Assembly (NCBI GenBank): GCA_963811255.1
Contig: CAWEQI010000003.1
Location: 682,001-746,000, forward strand
DNA from: Croceibacterium_B sp963811255
GTDB taxonomy: Bacteria; Pseudomonadota; Alphaproteobacteria; Sphingomonadales; Sphingomonadaceae
DNA: 64,000 bases
Direction of reading: 5' to 3'
The notes beneath the pieces were generated by a model. The model was not told the origin of the DNA, did not search any database, and saw only the letters and a list, made by a program, of their open reading frames with translations. Below are positions 11,128-19,849 of the stretch, piece by piece; the first letter of the stretch is position 1, and the number at the start of each line of letters is the position of its first letter. A program made the translations under genes and the position numbers.

Positions 11128-11952
11128 ATGACCGCGATCGAAGACTGGCAGGGGAAGACCGGCGAGGGCTGGGCCGGCGAATGGCGGCGGACCGACCGCA
11201 GCTTCGGCGGGTTGACGGAGCGGCTGTTGGGGCGAACGCGCGAGTTCCCGTTCCGCCACGCGCTCGACGTCGGCTGCGGCGCCGGCGAACTGTCGCTTGC
11301 GCTAGCTCGTGGAAATCCGCAGGCGCGCGTCGTTGGCGTCGACGTCTCGCCGGCTCTGGTCGCCGCGGCGCGCGGCCGAGGCGGCAACATCTCCAACGTC
11401 GAATTCGAGCTGGGCGACGCTTCGCAATGGAATCCGGCCGACGATTTCACGCCGCAACTGCTGATCTCGCGCCACGGCGTGATGTTTTTCGCCGATCCGC
11501 CGGCCGCCTTCGCCAACCTGGCCAGCTTCGCGGCCGAGGACGCGGGCCTCCTCTTCTCCTGCTTCCGCGATCGCAGCGAGAACCCGTTCTTCACCGCCAT
11601 CGGCGCGCTCCTGCCGACGCCGGCCGAACTGCCCGATCCGTACGCTCCCGGCCCGTTCGCTTTCGCCGAGCGCGACCACGTCGCCGCGATTCTCGGCGAC
11701 GGCGGCTGGCGCGACATCGCCTTCGAACCGTTCGACTTCGCGATGATCGCCGGCGCCGGCGAGGATCCCATCGCCGAAGCGATGGCCTACTTCCTGCAAA
11801 TCGGCCCGGCCGCCGCTGCCATGCGAGAGATGGACGAGGCGGCGCGCGCCCGCACGCTCGAAGCGATGCGCAGTGTGGTGGAAGACAATTGCCACGACGA
11901 CGTCGTCGCCCTGCGCGCCGCGACCTGGATTGTCACCGCCCGGCGCGGCTGA
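11128..11952 (+). CDS. Class I SAM-dependent methyltransferase
   Basis: A 274-residue Rossmann-fold methyltransferase. The SAM-binding motif I is ALDVGCGAGELSLALA, with VVGVDVSPALVAAAR as the following acidic strand, and LISRHGVMFFADPPAAFANL as the post-I region. The C-terminal half carries no recognisable substrate domain, so the target (small molecule, quinone or protein) is open. The start is ATG 11128, preceded by AGAGG. It lies between recA and alaS on the same strand and could be read through from either side, but nothing ties it to DNA repair. Confidence 0.8.
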   Translation: MTAIEDWQGKTGEGWAGEWRRTDRSFGGLTERLLGRTREFPFRHALDVGCGAGELSLALARGNPQARVVGVDVSPALVAAARGRGGNISNVEFELGDASQWNPADDFTPQLLISRHGVMFFADPPAAFANLASFAAEDAGLLFSCFRDRSENPFFTAIGALLPTPAELPDPYAPGPFAFAERDHVAAILGDGGWRDIAFEPFDFAMIAGAGEDPIAEAMAYFLQIGPAAAAMREMDEAARARTLEAMRSVVEDNCHDDVVALRAATWIVTARRG

Positions 11953-12023
11953 TCGCGCGATTCGCCCGGTTCGTCTGCCTCAAGACGCTTGTCCGGCGCG
12001 CGCCCGCGCCCTAATTCGCCTCC

Positions 12024-14696
12024 ATGCACTCGACCAACGATATCCGCCGGGCGTTTCTCGACTTCTTCGCCGCCAACGGGCACAGCGTCGTGCCCTCGGC
12101 GCCGCTGGTGCCGTATAACGATCCGACGCTGATGTTCGTCAACGCCGGCATGGTGCCGTTCAAGAACGTGTTCACCGGCCTAGAGACGCGGCCCGCGCCG
12201 ACCGCCGCGAGCAGCCAGAAGTGCGTCCGCGCCGGTGGCAAGCACAACGACCTCGACAACGTCGGCTACACCGCGCGGCACCTGACCTTCTTCGAGATGC
12301 TCGGCAATTTCAGCTTCGGCGACTACTTCAAGGAGCGCGCGATTGAGCTCGCCTGGGGTCTGGTCACAGGCACCTTCGGGCTGGACAAGGATCGCCTCAC
12401 GGTCACCGTCTACCATACCGACGACGAGGCGTGGGATTTGTGGAAACGCATCGCCGGCCTCCCCGACGAGCGGATCATCCGCATCGCCACCAAGGACAAC
12501 TTCTGGGCGATGGGCGCCGATGGCCCCTGCGGCCCGTGCTCGGAAATCTTCTGGGACCATGGGCCGAGCGTCCCCGGCGGTCCGCCGGGTTCGCCCGACG
12601 AGGACGGCGACCGCTTCGTCGAGATCTGGAACCTGGTATTCATGCAGTACCTGCAGGCAAACGACCAGATCACTGGCGACCTGCCGCGCCCGAGCATCGA
12701 CACCGGCATGGGCCTCGAACGCATCGCCACCGTGCTCCAGGGCGTGCACAACGTGTTCGACACCGACACCTTTCGCGAGCTCGTCGAGGCGAGTGAGGAC
12801 CTCGTCGGCACGAAGGCGGAAGGCGAAGCGCTCGCCAGCCATCGCGTGATCGCCGACCACTTGCGCTCGACCAGCTTTCTGATCGCCGACGGCGTGCTGC
12901 CGTCGAACGAAGGCCGCGGCTACGTCCTGCGGCGGATCATGCGCCGGGGCATGCGCCACGCGCACCTGCTCGGCGCCAAGGAGCCGCTGATGCACCGGCT
13001 GGTGCCGAGGCTGGTCGAGGAGATGGGCCTGGCCTATCCCGAGCTCGGCCGCGCGCAGCCGCTGATTGAGGAAGTGCTTGAGCGCGAGGAGACCCGCTTC
13101 CGGCAGACGCTCGACAAGGGCCTCAGGCTGCTCGACGAGGCCACCGCAGATATGGGCGAGGGCGCCGAGCTGCCGGGCGAAACCGCCTTCAGGCTCTACG
13201 ACACGTACGGCTTTCCCTATGATCTCACCGAGGACGCGCTGCGGGCCCGCGGGATCGGCGTCGATAAGGCCGGGTTCGACGCGGCGATGGCGCGGCAAAA
13301 GGCGGCCGCGCGCGCCGCATGGAAAGGTTCGGGCGCGGCGGCCGACGAGGACGTGTGGTTCGATATCGCCGAGCGCGAAGGCGCCAGCGAGTTCACTGGC
13401 TACACCTCGACCGAAGGCGATGGGCGGGTGGTTGCGCTGGTGGTCGATGGCAAGGAGGTCGAGCGGGCAGCGGCCGGCGAGGACGTGATCGTCCTGACCA
13501 ATCAGACGCCGTTCTACGGCGAAAGCGGCGGTCAGATCGGCGACGCCGGTCGAATCACCGGCGACGGGGGGTTGTCGCTTGGCGTTCACGATACCTCGAA
13601 ACCGCTCGGCCGGCTGCACGCGATGCGCGGCCACGTGGACAGCGGCGCCATTGCGGTCGGCGATACCGTCCACCTCAAGGTAGACGCCGAACGGCGCGAC
13701 CGCATCCGCGCCAACCATTCGGCGACGCACCTGCTTCACGCGGCGCTGCGCAACGTGCTCGGCGGGCATGTCACGCAGAAAGGTTCGCTGGTGGCCGAAG
13801 ACCGGCTGCGGTTCGACTTCTCGCATCCCAAGGCGCTGACGGCGGAGGAAATCGCCGCCGTCGAGGCGCAGGTGAACGCCGAAATCCGCCACAACGACGT
13901 CGTGACCACCCGACTGATGAGCCCCGACGATGCGATCGCCGCCGGGGCGATGGCGCTGTTCGGCGAGAAATACGGCGAGGAAGTGCGCGTGCTGTCGATG
14001 GGCCGAGGCGACTGGCAAGGCTCGGGCCAGAGCTACTCGGTCGAGCTGTGCGGCGGCACCCACGTGCGCGCCACCGGCGACATTGGCTTGCTGCGCATCG
14101 TCTCGGAAAGCGCGGTCAGCTCGGGCGTCCGCCGGATCGATGCGCTCACCGGCGAAGCCGCGCGGCAATGGGTGGTCGGCCGCGAGGAAGCGCTCAAAGC
14201 GGTTGCCGCCGCGCTCAAGACCGCGCCCGAGGAGGTCGAGGCCCGGGTCGCCGCCCTGGTCGACGAACGCCGCCGGCTCGAACGCGAGCTGGCCGAGGCG
14301 AAGAAGCAACTCGCGCTCGGCGGAGGCGGCGGCGCCGCCGCGCCTTCGGCCGAGGAGGACATCGGCGGAGTGAAGTTCTCGGGCCAGGTCCTGCACGGCC
14401 TCGACGGCAAGGAACTGCGCGGGCTGCTCGATCAGGCCAAGAAGCGCCTCGGCTCGGGGGTCGCCGCCATCGCTGCGGTGAACGACGGCCGCGCCACTTT
14501 CGCCGTCGGCGTAACCGACGACCTGACCAGCCGCTTCAGCGCGGTCGATCTGGTCCGCACGGGAGTCGAGGCGCTCGGCGGCAAAGGCGGCGGCGGCCGC
14601 CCCGACATGGCCCAGGGCGGAGGCCCCGACGGCGGCAAGGCGGACGAAGCCATTGCCGCCGTCAGGGCTGCATTAGCCGGGGAAACGGTCGCCTAG
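12024..14696 (+). CDS. alaS: Alanyl-tRNA synthetase
   Basis: An 890-residue class II synthetase, full length. The N-terminal catalytic domain (MHSTNDIRRAFLDFF, then VNAGMVPFKNVF), the editing domain zinc motif HSATHLLHAAL and the later CGGTH, a coiled-coil (ERRRLERELAEAKKQL) and the C-Ala domain ending GGGGRPDMAQGGG are all present in order. Recovery of all domains in one frame shows this part of the sequence is sound. Its stop overlaps by four bases the stop of a small convergent gene. Confidence 0.97.
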   Translation: MHSTNDIRRAFLDFFAANGHSVVPSAPLVPYNDPTLMFVNAGMVPFKNVFTGLETRPAPTAASSQKCVRAGGKHNDLDNVGYTARHLTFFEMLGNFSFGDYFKERAIELAWGLVTGTFGLDKDRLTVTVYHTDDEAWDLWKRIAGLPDERIIRIATKDNFWAMGADGPCGPCSEIFWDHGPSVPGGPPGSPDEDGDRFVEIWNLVFMQYLQANDQITGDLPRPSIDTGMGLERIATVLQGVHNVFDTDTFRELVEASEDLVGTKAEGEALASHRVIADHLRSTSFLIADGVLPSNEGRGYVLRRIMRRGMRHAHLLGAKEPLMHRLVPRLVEEMGLAYPELGRAQPLIEEVLEREETRFRQTLDKGLRLLDEATADMGEGAELPGETAFRLYDTYGFPYDLTEDALRARGIGVDKAGFDAAMARQKAAARAAWKGSGAAADEDVWFDIAEREGASEFTGYTSTEGDGRVVALVVDGKEVERAAAGEDVIVLTNQTPFYGESGGQIGDAGRITGDGGLSLGVHDTSKPLGRLHAMRGHVDSGAIAVGDTVHLKVDAERRDRIRANHSATHLLHAALRNVLGGHVTQKGSLVAEDRLRFDFSHPKALTAEEIAAVEAQVNAEIRHNDVVTTRLMSPDDAIAAGAMALFGEKYGEEVRVLSMGRGDWQGSGQSYSVELCGGTHVRATGDIGLLRIVSESAVSSGVRRIDALTGEAARQWVVGREEALKAVAAALKTAPEEVEARVAALVDERRRLERELAEAKKQLALGGGGGAAAPSAEEDIGGVKFSGQVLHGLDGKELRGLLDQAKKRLGSGVAAIAAVNDGRATFAVGVTDDLTSRFSAVDLVRTGVEALGGKGGGGRPDMAQGGGPDGGKADEAIAAVRAALAGETVA

Positions 14697-14872
14697 GTTC
14701 GGTTGTGGGATTGGCCGCGGGTCTCGGGCCCGCTGCCGCGCGGGGTGTCGCGCCTACGATCCATGTTGTGCTTAGTCACCTGGCGCTTCTTGACGCTGCC
14801 GAACTCCTCGCCTTCCTGCTGCTCGGGCGACATTGCGTCGTTGGCGTTCTTCGGTTCGTTGCCGTCCTTCAT
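14693..14872 (-). CDS. Small hydrophilic protein (59 aa), unknown function
   Basis: The start at ATG 14872 is fixed by AAGGAG seven to eight bases upstream; an in-frame codon at 14950 has no such site. The product (MKDGNEPKNANDAMSPEQQ...) is highly charged, rich in Asn, Gln, Arg and Glu, has no membrane segment and is probably disordered. A GGACC-N16-CGTT element lies 23 bases upstream, close to the GGAAC-N16/17-CGTT promoter of the EcfG general stress sigma factor. A second tiny hydrophilic gene at 29075-29236 has the same layout. I know of no family name for it. The strong ribosome site and composition argue that it is real. Confidence 0.65.
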   Translation of the reverse strand: MKDGNEPKNANDAMSPEQQEGEEFGSVKKRQVTKHNMDRRRDTPRGSGPETRGQSHNRT

Positions 14873-14895
14873 GGGGATTCTCCTTTCCCCATGAC

Positions 14896-14920
14896 AACGT
14901 CCGGCGCGCGGCGAAGGTCC
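14896..14920 (-). promoter_or_regulatory. EcfG-like promoter for the 59-aa gene
   Basis: On the minus strand, GGACC, a 16-base spacer, then CGTT, followed 23 bases later by the start codon. The published sphingomonad general-stress consensus is GGAAC-N16/17-CGTT, so there is one mismatch in the -35 element. Confidence 0.4.
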
Positions 14921-14946
14921 GCGCCGCGCCCGCCGATGATCTCGCC

Positions 14947-16704
14947 TCAACCCGAGCGGGTGGTGGTGCGCAGCTTGGGCTTGTGGTCGAGCGCGGCGCC
15001 CTCGCGGATGCGTTCGCGGAATTCGTCGCGCTTTTCGTGGATCGATGCGATCACCGGACCCATCGCCACGCCGAGATCGACCAGCACCGCTTCGCTGAGC
15101 TGCAGCGAGGCCTCGAGCGTCTCCGGCACCGCGGTGGTCGCCCCGGCCTTGTAAAGCTCGGCGGCGTGCGCCGAATCACGGGCGCGGGCGACGATCGGCA
15201 CGTGCGGATAATCCGCGCGCAGCTTCCGTGTCAGCCGCTGAACCAGCACGGGTTCATCCATCGTGACCACCACCGCGGGAGACTGCGCCACGCCGAGCCG
15301 CTCGAGCACGTCGGTCCGCGCGGCATTGCCGAACACCGCATGGTAGCCTTCGCGGCGGCACCGCTCGATCGTGTCGGCGTCCGCGTCGAGCGCGATGTAA
15401 GCCTGGCCGTGCACGGTCAGCATGTCGGCCACCAGCCGCCCGACGCGGCCGCAGCCGACGATGACCACCCGCGGCTGGGTCGGGTCGGCTTCAGGCAGGG
15501 CGGGAGCTGGCTCGACCTGCCGCGCCAGCAGGGGGCCGGCGCGGGCGAGCAGCGGCGTCACCGTCAGCCCGATGGCGGTGACGATCTCCCAGAACTGCGC
15601 GGTCGTCGGCTGGATCAGCTGGGCGCCGGTGGCGGTCGCGAGCACGATCAGCGTGGTTTCGGACGGGCTCGCCATCAGGATGCCGGTCTCGGTAGCGGTG
15701 CTGCGCCGGGCGCCGCTCGCCCACAGCAGTCCCCCGGTGACCAGCGCCTTGAGCACCAGCACCGCAACCACCGCGACGGCGATGGCGCCGAAGCTGGTCC
15801 ACACCGCGCGCAGGTCGATGCCCATGCCGACGGTGATCAGGAACACGCCGAGCGCGAGGCCCTTGAACGGCTCGATGATGCCCTCGATCTCGGCGTAGTA
15901 TTCGGTTTCGGCGATCAGCAGCCCGGCGACCAGCGCGCCGACGATTGGCGAGAGGCCGACGAGCGAGGTCGCCAGACTGGCGCCGATCACCACCAGCAGA
16001 CTGGCGGCGAGGAACAGCTCGGGGCTCTTGGTCCGCGCGGCCTGGGCGAACAGCAAGGGCAGGGCGAAGCGGCCGACCAGCATCATCGCCAGCACCACCG
16101 CGAGCCCCTGCCAGATCGTCGCCGCCAGCCCGGCGAGGCCGCCGCTGCCGGCATAAGGCGCCAGTGCGCCGAGCCCGAAGATGATCGGCACCAGCGCGAT
16201 GTCCTCGAACAGCAGCATCGCCAGCGCCGAGCGGCCGACGGGCGTGTGAGTGCCGGCGATCGGCAGCACCAGCGCGGTCGAGGACAGCGCCAGCGCCAGG
16301 CCGAGGCCGAGCGCGCCGGTCCAGTATTGCCCCAGCAACACGAGGAGCCCGGCGATCAGCAGCGCGCCGACGATCAGCTCGAGCGCGCCGAGCCCGAACA
16401 CCAGCCGCCGCATCGCCCACAGCCGGCCGAACGACAGCTCCAGCCCGATGGTGAACAGCAAGAGCACGATGCCAAATTCGGCGAACGGTGCCAGCCGCTC
16501 GGGATCGCCGATGGTGACCCAATGCAGCCATGGGTTCGCGGCGACCATTCCTCCGAGGCCGTAAGGCCCGACCAGCAGCCCAATGAGGATGAACCCGATC
16601 ACCGGGGTGATGCGGAAGCGGGCGAACACCGGAATAACGATCCCCGCTGCGCCGAGGATCACCAGCGCGTCGGACAGGAACGGGGAGATCGCTTGGCCTT
16701 GCAT
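14947..16704 (-). CDS. CPA2-family cation:proton antiporter (KefB/YbaL-like)
   Basis: A 585-residue inner-membrane transporter. About the first 390 residues form some 12 hydrophobic segments of the Na+/H+ exchanger fold, including GIVLLLFTIGLELS and SSTALVLPI. A cytoplasmic RCK/TrkA-N domain follows, with the nucleotide-binding motif VVIVGCGRVGR (GCGRVG at residues 417-422). It probably exchanges K+ or Na+ for protons under NAD(H) or glutathione control, as KefB and YbaL do. The exact ion cannot be read. It is transcribed away from alaS, upstream of the small gene. Confidence 0.88.
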   Translation of the reverse strand: MQGQAISPFLSDALVILGAAGIVIPVFARFRITPVIGFILIGLLVGPYGLGGMVAANPWLHWVTIGDPERLAPFAEFGIVLLLFTIGLELSFGRLWAMRRLVFGLGALELIVGALLIAGLLVLLGQYWTGALGLGLALALSSTALVLPIAGTHTPVGRSALAMLLFEDIALVPIIFGLGALAPYAGSGGLAGLAATIWQGLAVVLAMMLVGRFALPLLFAQAARTKSPELFLAASLLVVIGASLATSLVGLSPIVGALVAGLLIAETEYYAEIEGIIEPFKGLALGVFLITVGMGIDLRAVWTSFGAIAVAVVAVLVLKALVTGGLLWASGARRSTATETGILMASPSETTLIVLATATGAQLIQPTTAQFWEIVTAIGLTVTPLLARAGPLLARQVEPAPALPEADPTQPRVVIVGCGRVGRLVADMLTVHGQAYIALDADADTIERCRREGYHAVFGNAARTDVLERLGVAQSPAVVVTMDEPVLVQRLTRKLRADYPHVPIVARARDSAHAAELYKAGATTAVPETLEASLQLSEAVLVDLGVAMGPVIASIHEKRDEFRERIREGAALDHKPKLRTTTRSG

Positions 16705-16746
16705 CGGCCAAGGTTTAGGTCACGGCGCGCCCTTCGGACAGTGGCA

Positions 16747-16769
16747 ATCCTCCCCGTCCCGGGGAGGAG
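16747..16769. repeat. Short palindrome related to repeat family A
   Basis: TCCTCCCCGTCCCGGGGAGGA sits between the antiporter start and the icd stop. It matches the outer palindrome of repeat family A without the downstream hairpin. It could serve as a terminator for icd, but no U-tract follows. Confidence 0.45.
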
Positions 16770-16770
16770 T

Positions 16771-18009
16771 TCAGGCCTCCGCCTTGGCGCCCCAGCTCGC
16801 CATCTCCGCTTCGAGGTTGTCGACAATCGCCTCGAAGAACTGCTCGGTGGTCATCCACGCCTGGTCGGGGCCGATGAGCAGGGCGAGGTCCTTGGTCATC
16901 TGCCCGTTCTCGACGGTCGAAACGCACACCTTTTCCAAGGCATGGCCGAACTTCTCGACCTCCGGGGTGCCGTCGAAACGCCCGCGGTAGATCAGGCCGC
17001 GAGTCCAGGCGAAGATGCTGGCGATGGGATTGGTGCTGGTCGCCTTGCCCTGCTGGTGCATGCGGTAATGGCGGGTGACGGTGCCGTGCGCCGCTTCGGC
17101 CTCGACGGTCTTGCCATCGGGGGTCATGAGCACGCTGGTCATCAGGCCGAGGGAGCCGAAGCCCTGCGCCACCTGGTCCGACTGCACGTCGCCATCGTAG
17201 TTCTTGCAGGCCCAGACGAACTTGCCGCTCCACTTGAGCGCGCTGGCGACCATGTCGTCGATCAGCCGGTGCTGGTATTCGATCCCGGCGGCGGCGAACT
17301 TCTCCTTGAAGCCCTCGGTCTCGAACACCTGCTGGAACAGGTCCTTGAAGCGCCCGTCATACGCCTTGATGATGGTGTTCTTGGTGCTGAGGTACAGCGG
17401 CCAGCCGCGGTCGAGCGCGTAGTTCATGCTCGCCCGGGCGAAGTCGCGGATCGAATCGTCGAGGTTGTACATCGACATTGCGACGCCGCTCGACTTGAAG
17501 TCGTACACCTCGCGGTCGATCACCTCGCCGTCCTCCCCTTCCCAGACCAGGCGCAGCTTGCCGGGGCCGGGGACGAGGAAATCGGTCGCACGATACTGGT
17601 CGCCGAACGCGTGGCGGCCGACGACGATCGGATCGGTCCAGCCCGGGATCAGCCGCGGCACGTTCTCGATCACGATAGGCTCGCGGAAGATCGTCCCGCC
17701 GAGGATATTGCGGATCGTGCCGTTGGGGCTGCGGTACATCTCGTGCAGGCCGAATTCCTCGACCCGCGCCTCGTCGGGAGTGATCGTCGCGCACTTCACC
17801 CCGACGCCGTATTGCGCGATCGCATTGGCGGCATCGACGGTGATCTGGTCGCGGGTTTCGTCGCGCTTCTCGATGCCGAGATCGTAGTACTTCAGATCGA
17901 CGTCGAGATAGGGCAGGATCAGCCGTTCGCGGATCCACTGCCAGATGATCCGCGTCATCTCGTCGCCGTCGATCTCAACGATCGGGTTCGCAACCTTGAT
18001 CTTCGCCAT
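16771..18009 (-). CDS. icd: NADP-dependent isocitrate dehydrogenase, eukaryotic type
   Basis: A 412-residue TCA-cycle enzyme that oxidises isocitrate to 2-oxoglutarate and makes NADPH. The sequence matches the homodimeric group shared with eukaryotic IDH1/IDH2 (MAKIKVANPIVEIDGDEMTRIIW, IRNILGGTIFREPI, and EAAHGTVTRHYR near the C-terminus) and not the E. coli type. I placed the start at ATG 18009, with AGGA upstream, because sequence further upstream in the open frame is low-complexity Arg-rich coding with no homology. It stands alone, with no other TCA gene adjacent. Confidence 0.96.
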   Translation of the reverse strand: MAKIKVANPIVEIDGDEMTRIIWQWIRERLILPYLDVDLKYYDLGIEKRDETRDQITVDAANAIAQYGVGVKCATITPDEARVEEFGLHEMYRSPNGTIRNILGGTIFREPIVIENVPRLIPGWTDPIVVGRHAFGDQYRATDFLVPGPGKLRLVWEGEDGEVIDREVYDFKSSGVAMSMYNLDDSIRDFARASMNYALDRGWPLYLSTKNTIIKAYDGRFKDLFQQVFETEGFKEKFAAAGIEYQHRLIDDMVASALKWSGKFVWACKNYDGDVQSDQVAQGFGSLGLMTSVLMTPDGKTVEAEAAHGTVTRHYRMHQQGKATSTNPIASIFAWTRGLIYRGRFDGTPEVEKFGHALEKVCVSTVENGQMTKDLALLIGPDQAWMTTEQFFEAIVDNLEAEMASWGAKAEA

Positions 18010-18089
18010 GGGTATCCTGTCGTATTCGCGATGAGGGAAAGTTGGCGCGTCCTTACGGAGCGAGGGCGGCGAGCGCAAGCGGACGGGGC

Positions 18090-19184
18090 TTAGTCGAGCC
18101 GCGTGGCGTCGATCAACCGTTCGACCAGCTTCGGAGCGAACCGTGCGGCGGCGAGGCCCCAGCGGGTGATCGCCGGCCGTTCGGCCAGGTTCCAGGCGGC
18201 TCCGGCCCACCTCAGCGGCGCCTTGACGCGGCGGTGCAGAGCCTGCTGGAAAACCGGCGCGGCGTCGGCGCCGCCTGCCAGCCACGCCTCGGCCGCGGCG
18301 ATGCCGCTGGCGACGGCGATGTCGATCCCTTCACCGGCGAGCGAGGGGATCACCGCCGCCTGGTCGCCGAGGCGGAACACGCCCGGCTCGCTCGTTTCGG
18401 TGCTCCAGCCGTAGGGGATGGAGCCGATCGTATCGAACGCCGCCTCGCGCCAGCCGGGTTCGAGCCGCAGCGCCAAGTGCGGGCTTGTCGCCGCGAGTTT
18501 TGCCAGCAGCGTCACCGGATCGCCGCCCGCCTCGACCAGCAGCGATTTGCGCACCGCGAGGCACAGGTTGGCACGGCCGTCCTCCTGCAGCACGGCGCCG
18601 GCATAACCGCCATCGAACAGGTGCAGCTCGATGGTGTTGGCCAGGCGCCGGAGCAGCGTTGGCGAAGGCGTCAGGCGCAGCCTGAGCCCGAGCGCGGCGT
18701 TGGCCGAGGTGCGCGGGCGACCGGCGCCCCGCACATCGTGCTTGCCGGTAGCGAGGAATACGGTTTCGCGCTGCCACTCGCGCGTGCGACCGGCGATATG
18801 GCGGCCCTCGATGGCGCGGACGGTCTCGACCGCGAACTGCGCGCCGGTGTCGATGGCGGCCCGCCTCAGCGCGCTGTCGAGCACCCCGCGCGACAGGCCG
18901 TAAGCGCGGTGGGGCAGGGCGATCTCGGCCGGCCGGCCGTCGCCGAACAGCATCAGCCGCTCGACCGGACGGGCGCCGAGCGCCTCGGGATCGACGCCGA
19001 GGGCCCGCAAACGCTCGGCGGTCCGCCAGCTGAGAAAGCCGCCGCACAGCGCGTCGGCAGCCTCGGCATCGCGGTCGACCAGCAGCGGCGTCCCCCCGCC
19101 GCGCGCGAGGGTTATCGCCGCCGCGCAGCCGGCCGGTCCGGCGCCCAAAATCAGGGGCGCCGTCAGCGGATTGCCTCGACGCAC
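18090..19184 (-). CDS. FAD-dependent oxidoreductase of the type III PKS operon
   Basis: A 364-residue flavoprotein of the geranylgeranyl-reductase/PHBH-like group. The dinucleotide motif LILGAGPAGCAAAI is at the N-terminus, and FRLGDQAAVIPSLAGEGIDIA is the second FAD motif. The open frame extends upstream through the neighbouring methyltransferase. GTG 19184 gives the expected short N-terminus and overlaps that gene by 22 bases. It is the last gene of a synthase, methyltransferase, flavoprotein set with the order of Streptomyces srsABC, where the flavoprotein hydroxylates the alkylresorcinol ring. By analogy it may oxidise or reduce the polyketide product. Confidence 0.75.
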   Translation of the reverse strand: MRRGNPLTAPLILGAGPAGCAAAITLARGGGTPLLVDRDAEAADALCGGFLSWRTAERLRALGVDPEALGARPVERLMLFGDGRPAEIALPHRAYGLSRGVLDSALRRAAIDTGAQFAVETVRAIEGRHIAGRTREWQRETVFLATGKHDVRGAGRPRTSANAALGLRLRLTPSPTLLRRLANTIELHLFDGGYAGAVLQEDGRANLCLAVRKSLLVEAGGDPVTLLAKLAATSPHLALRLEPGWREAAFDTIGSIPYGWSTETSEPGVFRLGDQAAVIPSLAGEGIDIAVASGIAAAEAWLAGGADAAPVFQQALHRRVKAPLRWAGAAWNLAERPAITRWGLAAARFAPKLVERLIDATRLD

Positions 19185-19849
19185 AGCCGGAATGGGAACC
19201 GGCGGCGAACCCGCGCGCCCTCGATTCCGGCCTCCACCAGAATCGGCGGCCATTCGGTGGGGCGATAGCTGCGCGCGATCGAGGTTCGGCCATCGAGCCG
19301 GACGATGCGGTGCCAGCCCATCAGGTTCGCCAGCAGCGGGAACGAGCGGTAGGCGAAGCCGTGGCGGTGGAGGTCGTTGACGAACCACCCGGCGGCGGCT
19401 TCGCGGTCCATGAAGCGCAGGAAGGCGATGAGCTGCTCATGGCTCATGTGGTGCGCGACGAGGCTCGAGATGATGCAGTCGAACCCTTCGCCGGCGAGAT
19501 CGGCGTAGTCGCCGGCGAGATAGCGGATCGGCGCGCCGGCGAACGGTGCCGCCTCGGCCGCCGCCACGCTGCGGGTGTTGAGATCGATGCCGGTCAGCTC
19601 GGCTGCGATCCCGCGCCGCCCGGCCCAGAGGGCGATTCGCCGCAGCATGTCGCCGTCGCCGAAGCCGACGTCGAGCAGGCGGAAGCTCTTGCGCTTGCCC
19701 ACGGCGCGCGAGAGGAAATCGAGCGTCGGGCGATAGGCGAACGTGGCCCGGTTGACCTTGGCGAGGTCGTGCAGCACCGCGTGATAGGTCCCGGCATCGA
19801 GCGCCGGGTCGTCCATAAGTTCTTCCGCTTGCAACCGCTCAGCCAGCAT
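19163..19849 (-). CDS. SAM-dependent methyltransferase of the type III PKS operon
   Basis: A 228-residue class I methyltransferase. SAM motif I is RLLDVGFGDGDMLRRIA, the acidic strand is ELTGIDLNTRSVAAA, and FDCIISSLVAHHMSHEQ follows. Starting at ATG 19849 (MLAERLQAEEL) it overlaps the 3' end of the polyketide synthase by 11 bases and is itself overlapped by the flavoprotein, so translation is probably coupled. In the srs system the corresponding protein O-methylates the phenolic lipid. A lipid-phenol or quinone target is likely here but unproven. Confidence 0.78.
   Translation of the reverse strand: MLAERLQAEELMDDPALDAGTYHAVLHDLAKVNRATFAYRPTLDFLSRAVGKRKSFRLLDVGFGDGDMLRRIALWAGRRGIAAELTGIDLNTRSVAAAEAAPFAGAPIRYLAGDYADLAGEGFDCIISSLVAHHMSHEQLIAFLRFMDREAAAGWFVNDLHRHGFAYRSFPLLANLMGWHRIVRLDGRTSIARSYRPTEWPPILVEAGIEGARVRRRFPFRLCVEAIR

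Noticed and set aside
12180..14396. A 738-codon minus-strand frame across alaS
   Set aside because: AlaRS on the plus strand is complete with all catalytic and editing motifs, so the antisense frame has no independent support.
14833..18093. A 1086-codon open frame on the plus strand, antisense to the antiporter and icd
   Set aside because: It is Asp/Arg/His/Gln-rich with no domain, and both genes opposite it have full, recognisable proteins. Long antisense frames are normal in DNA this GC-rich.
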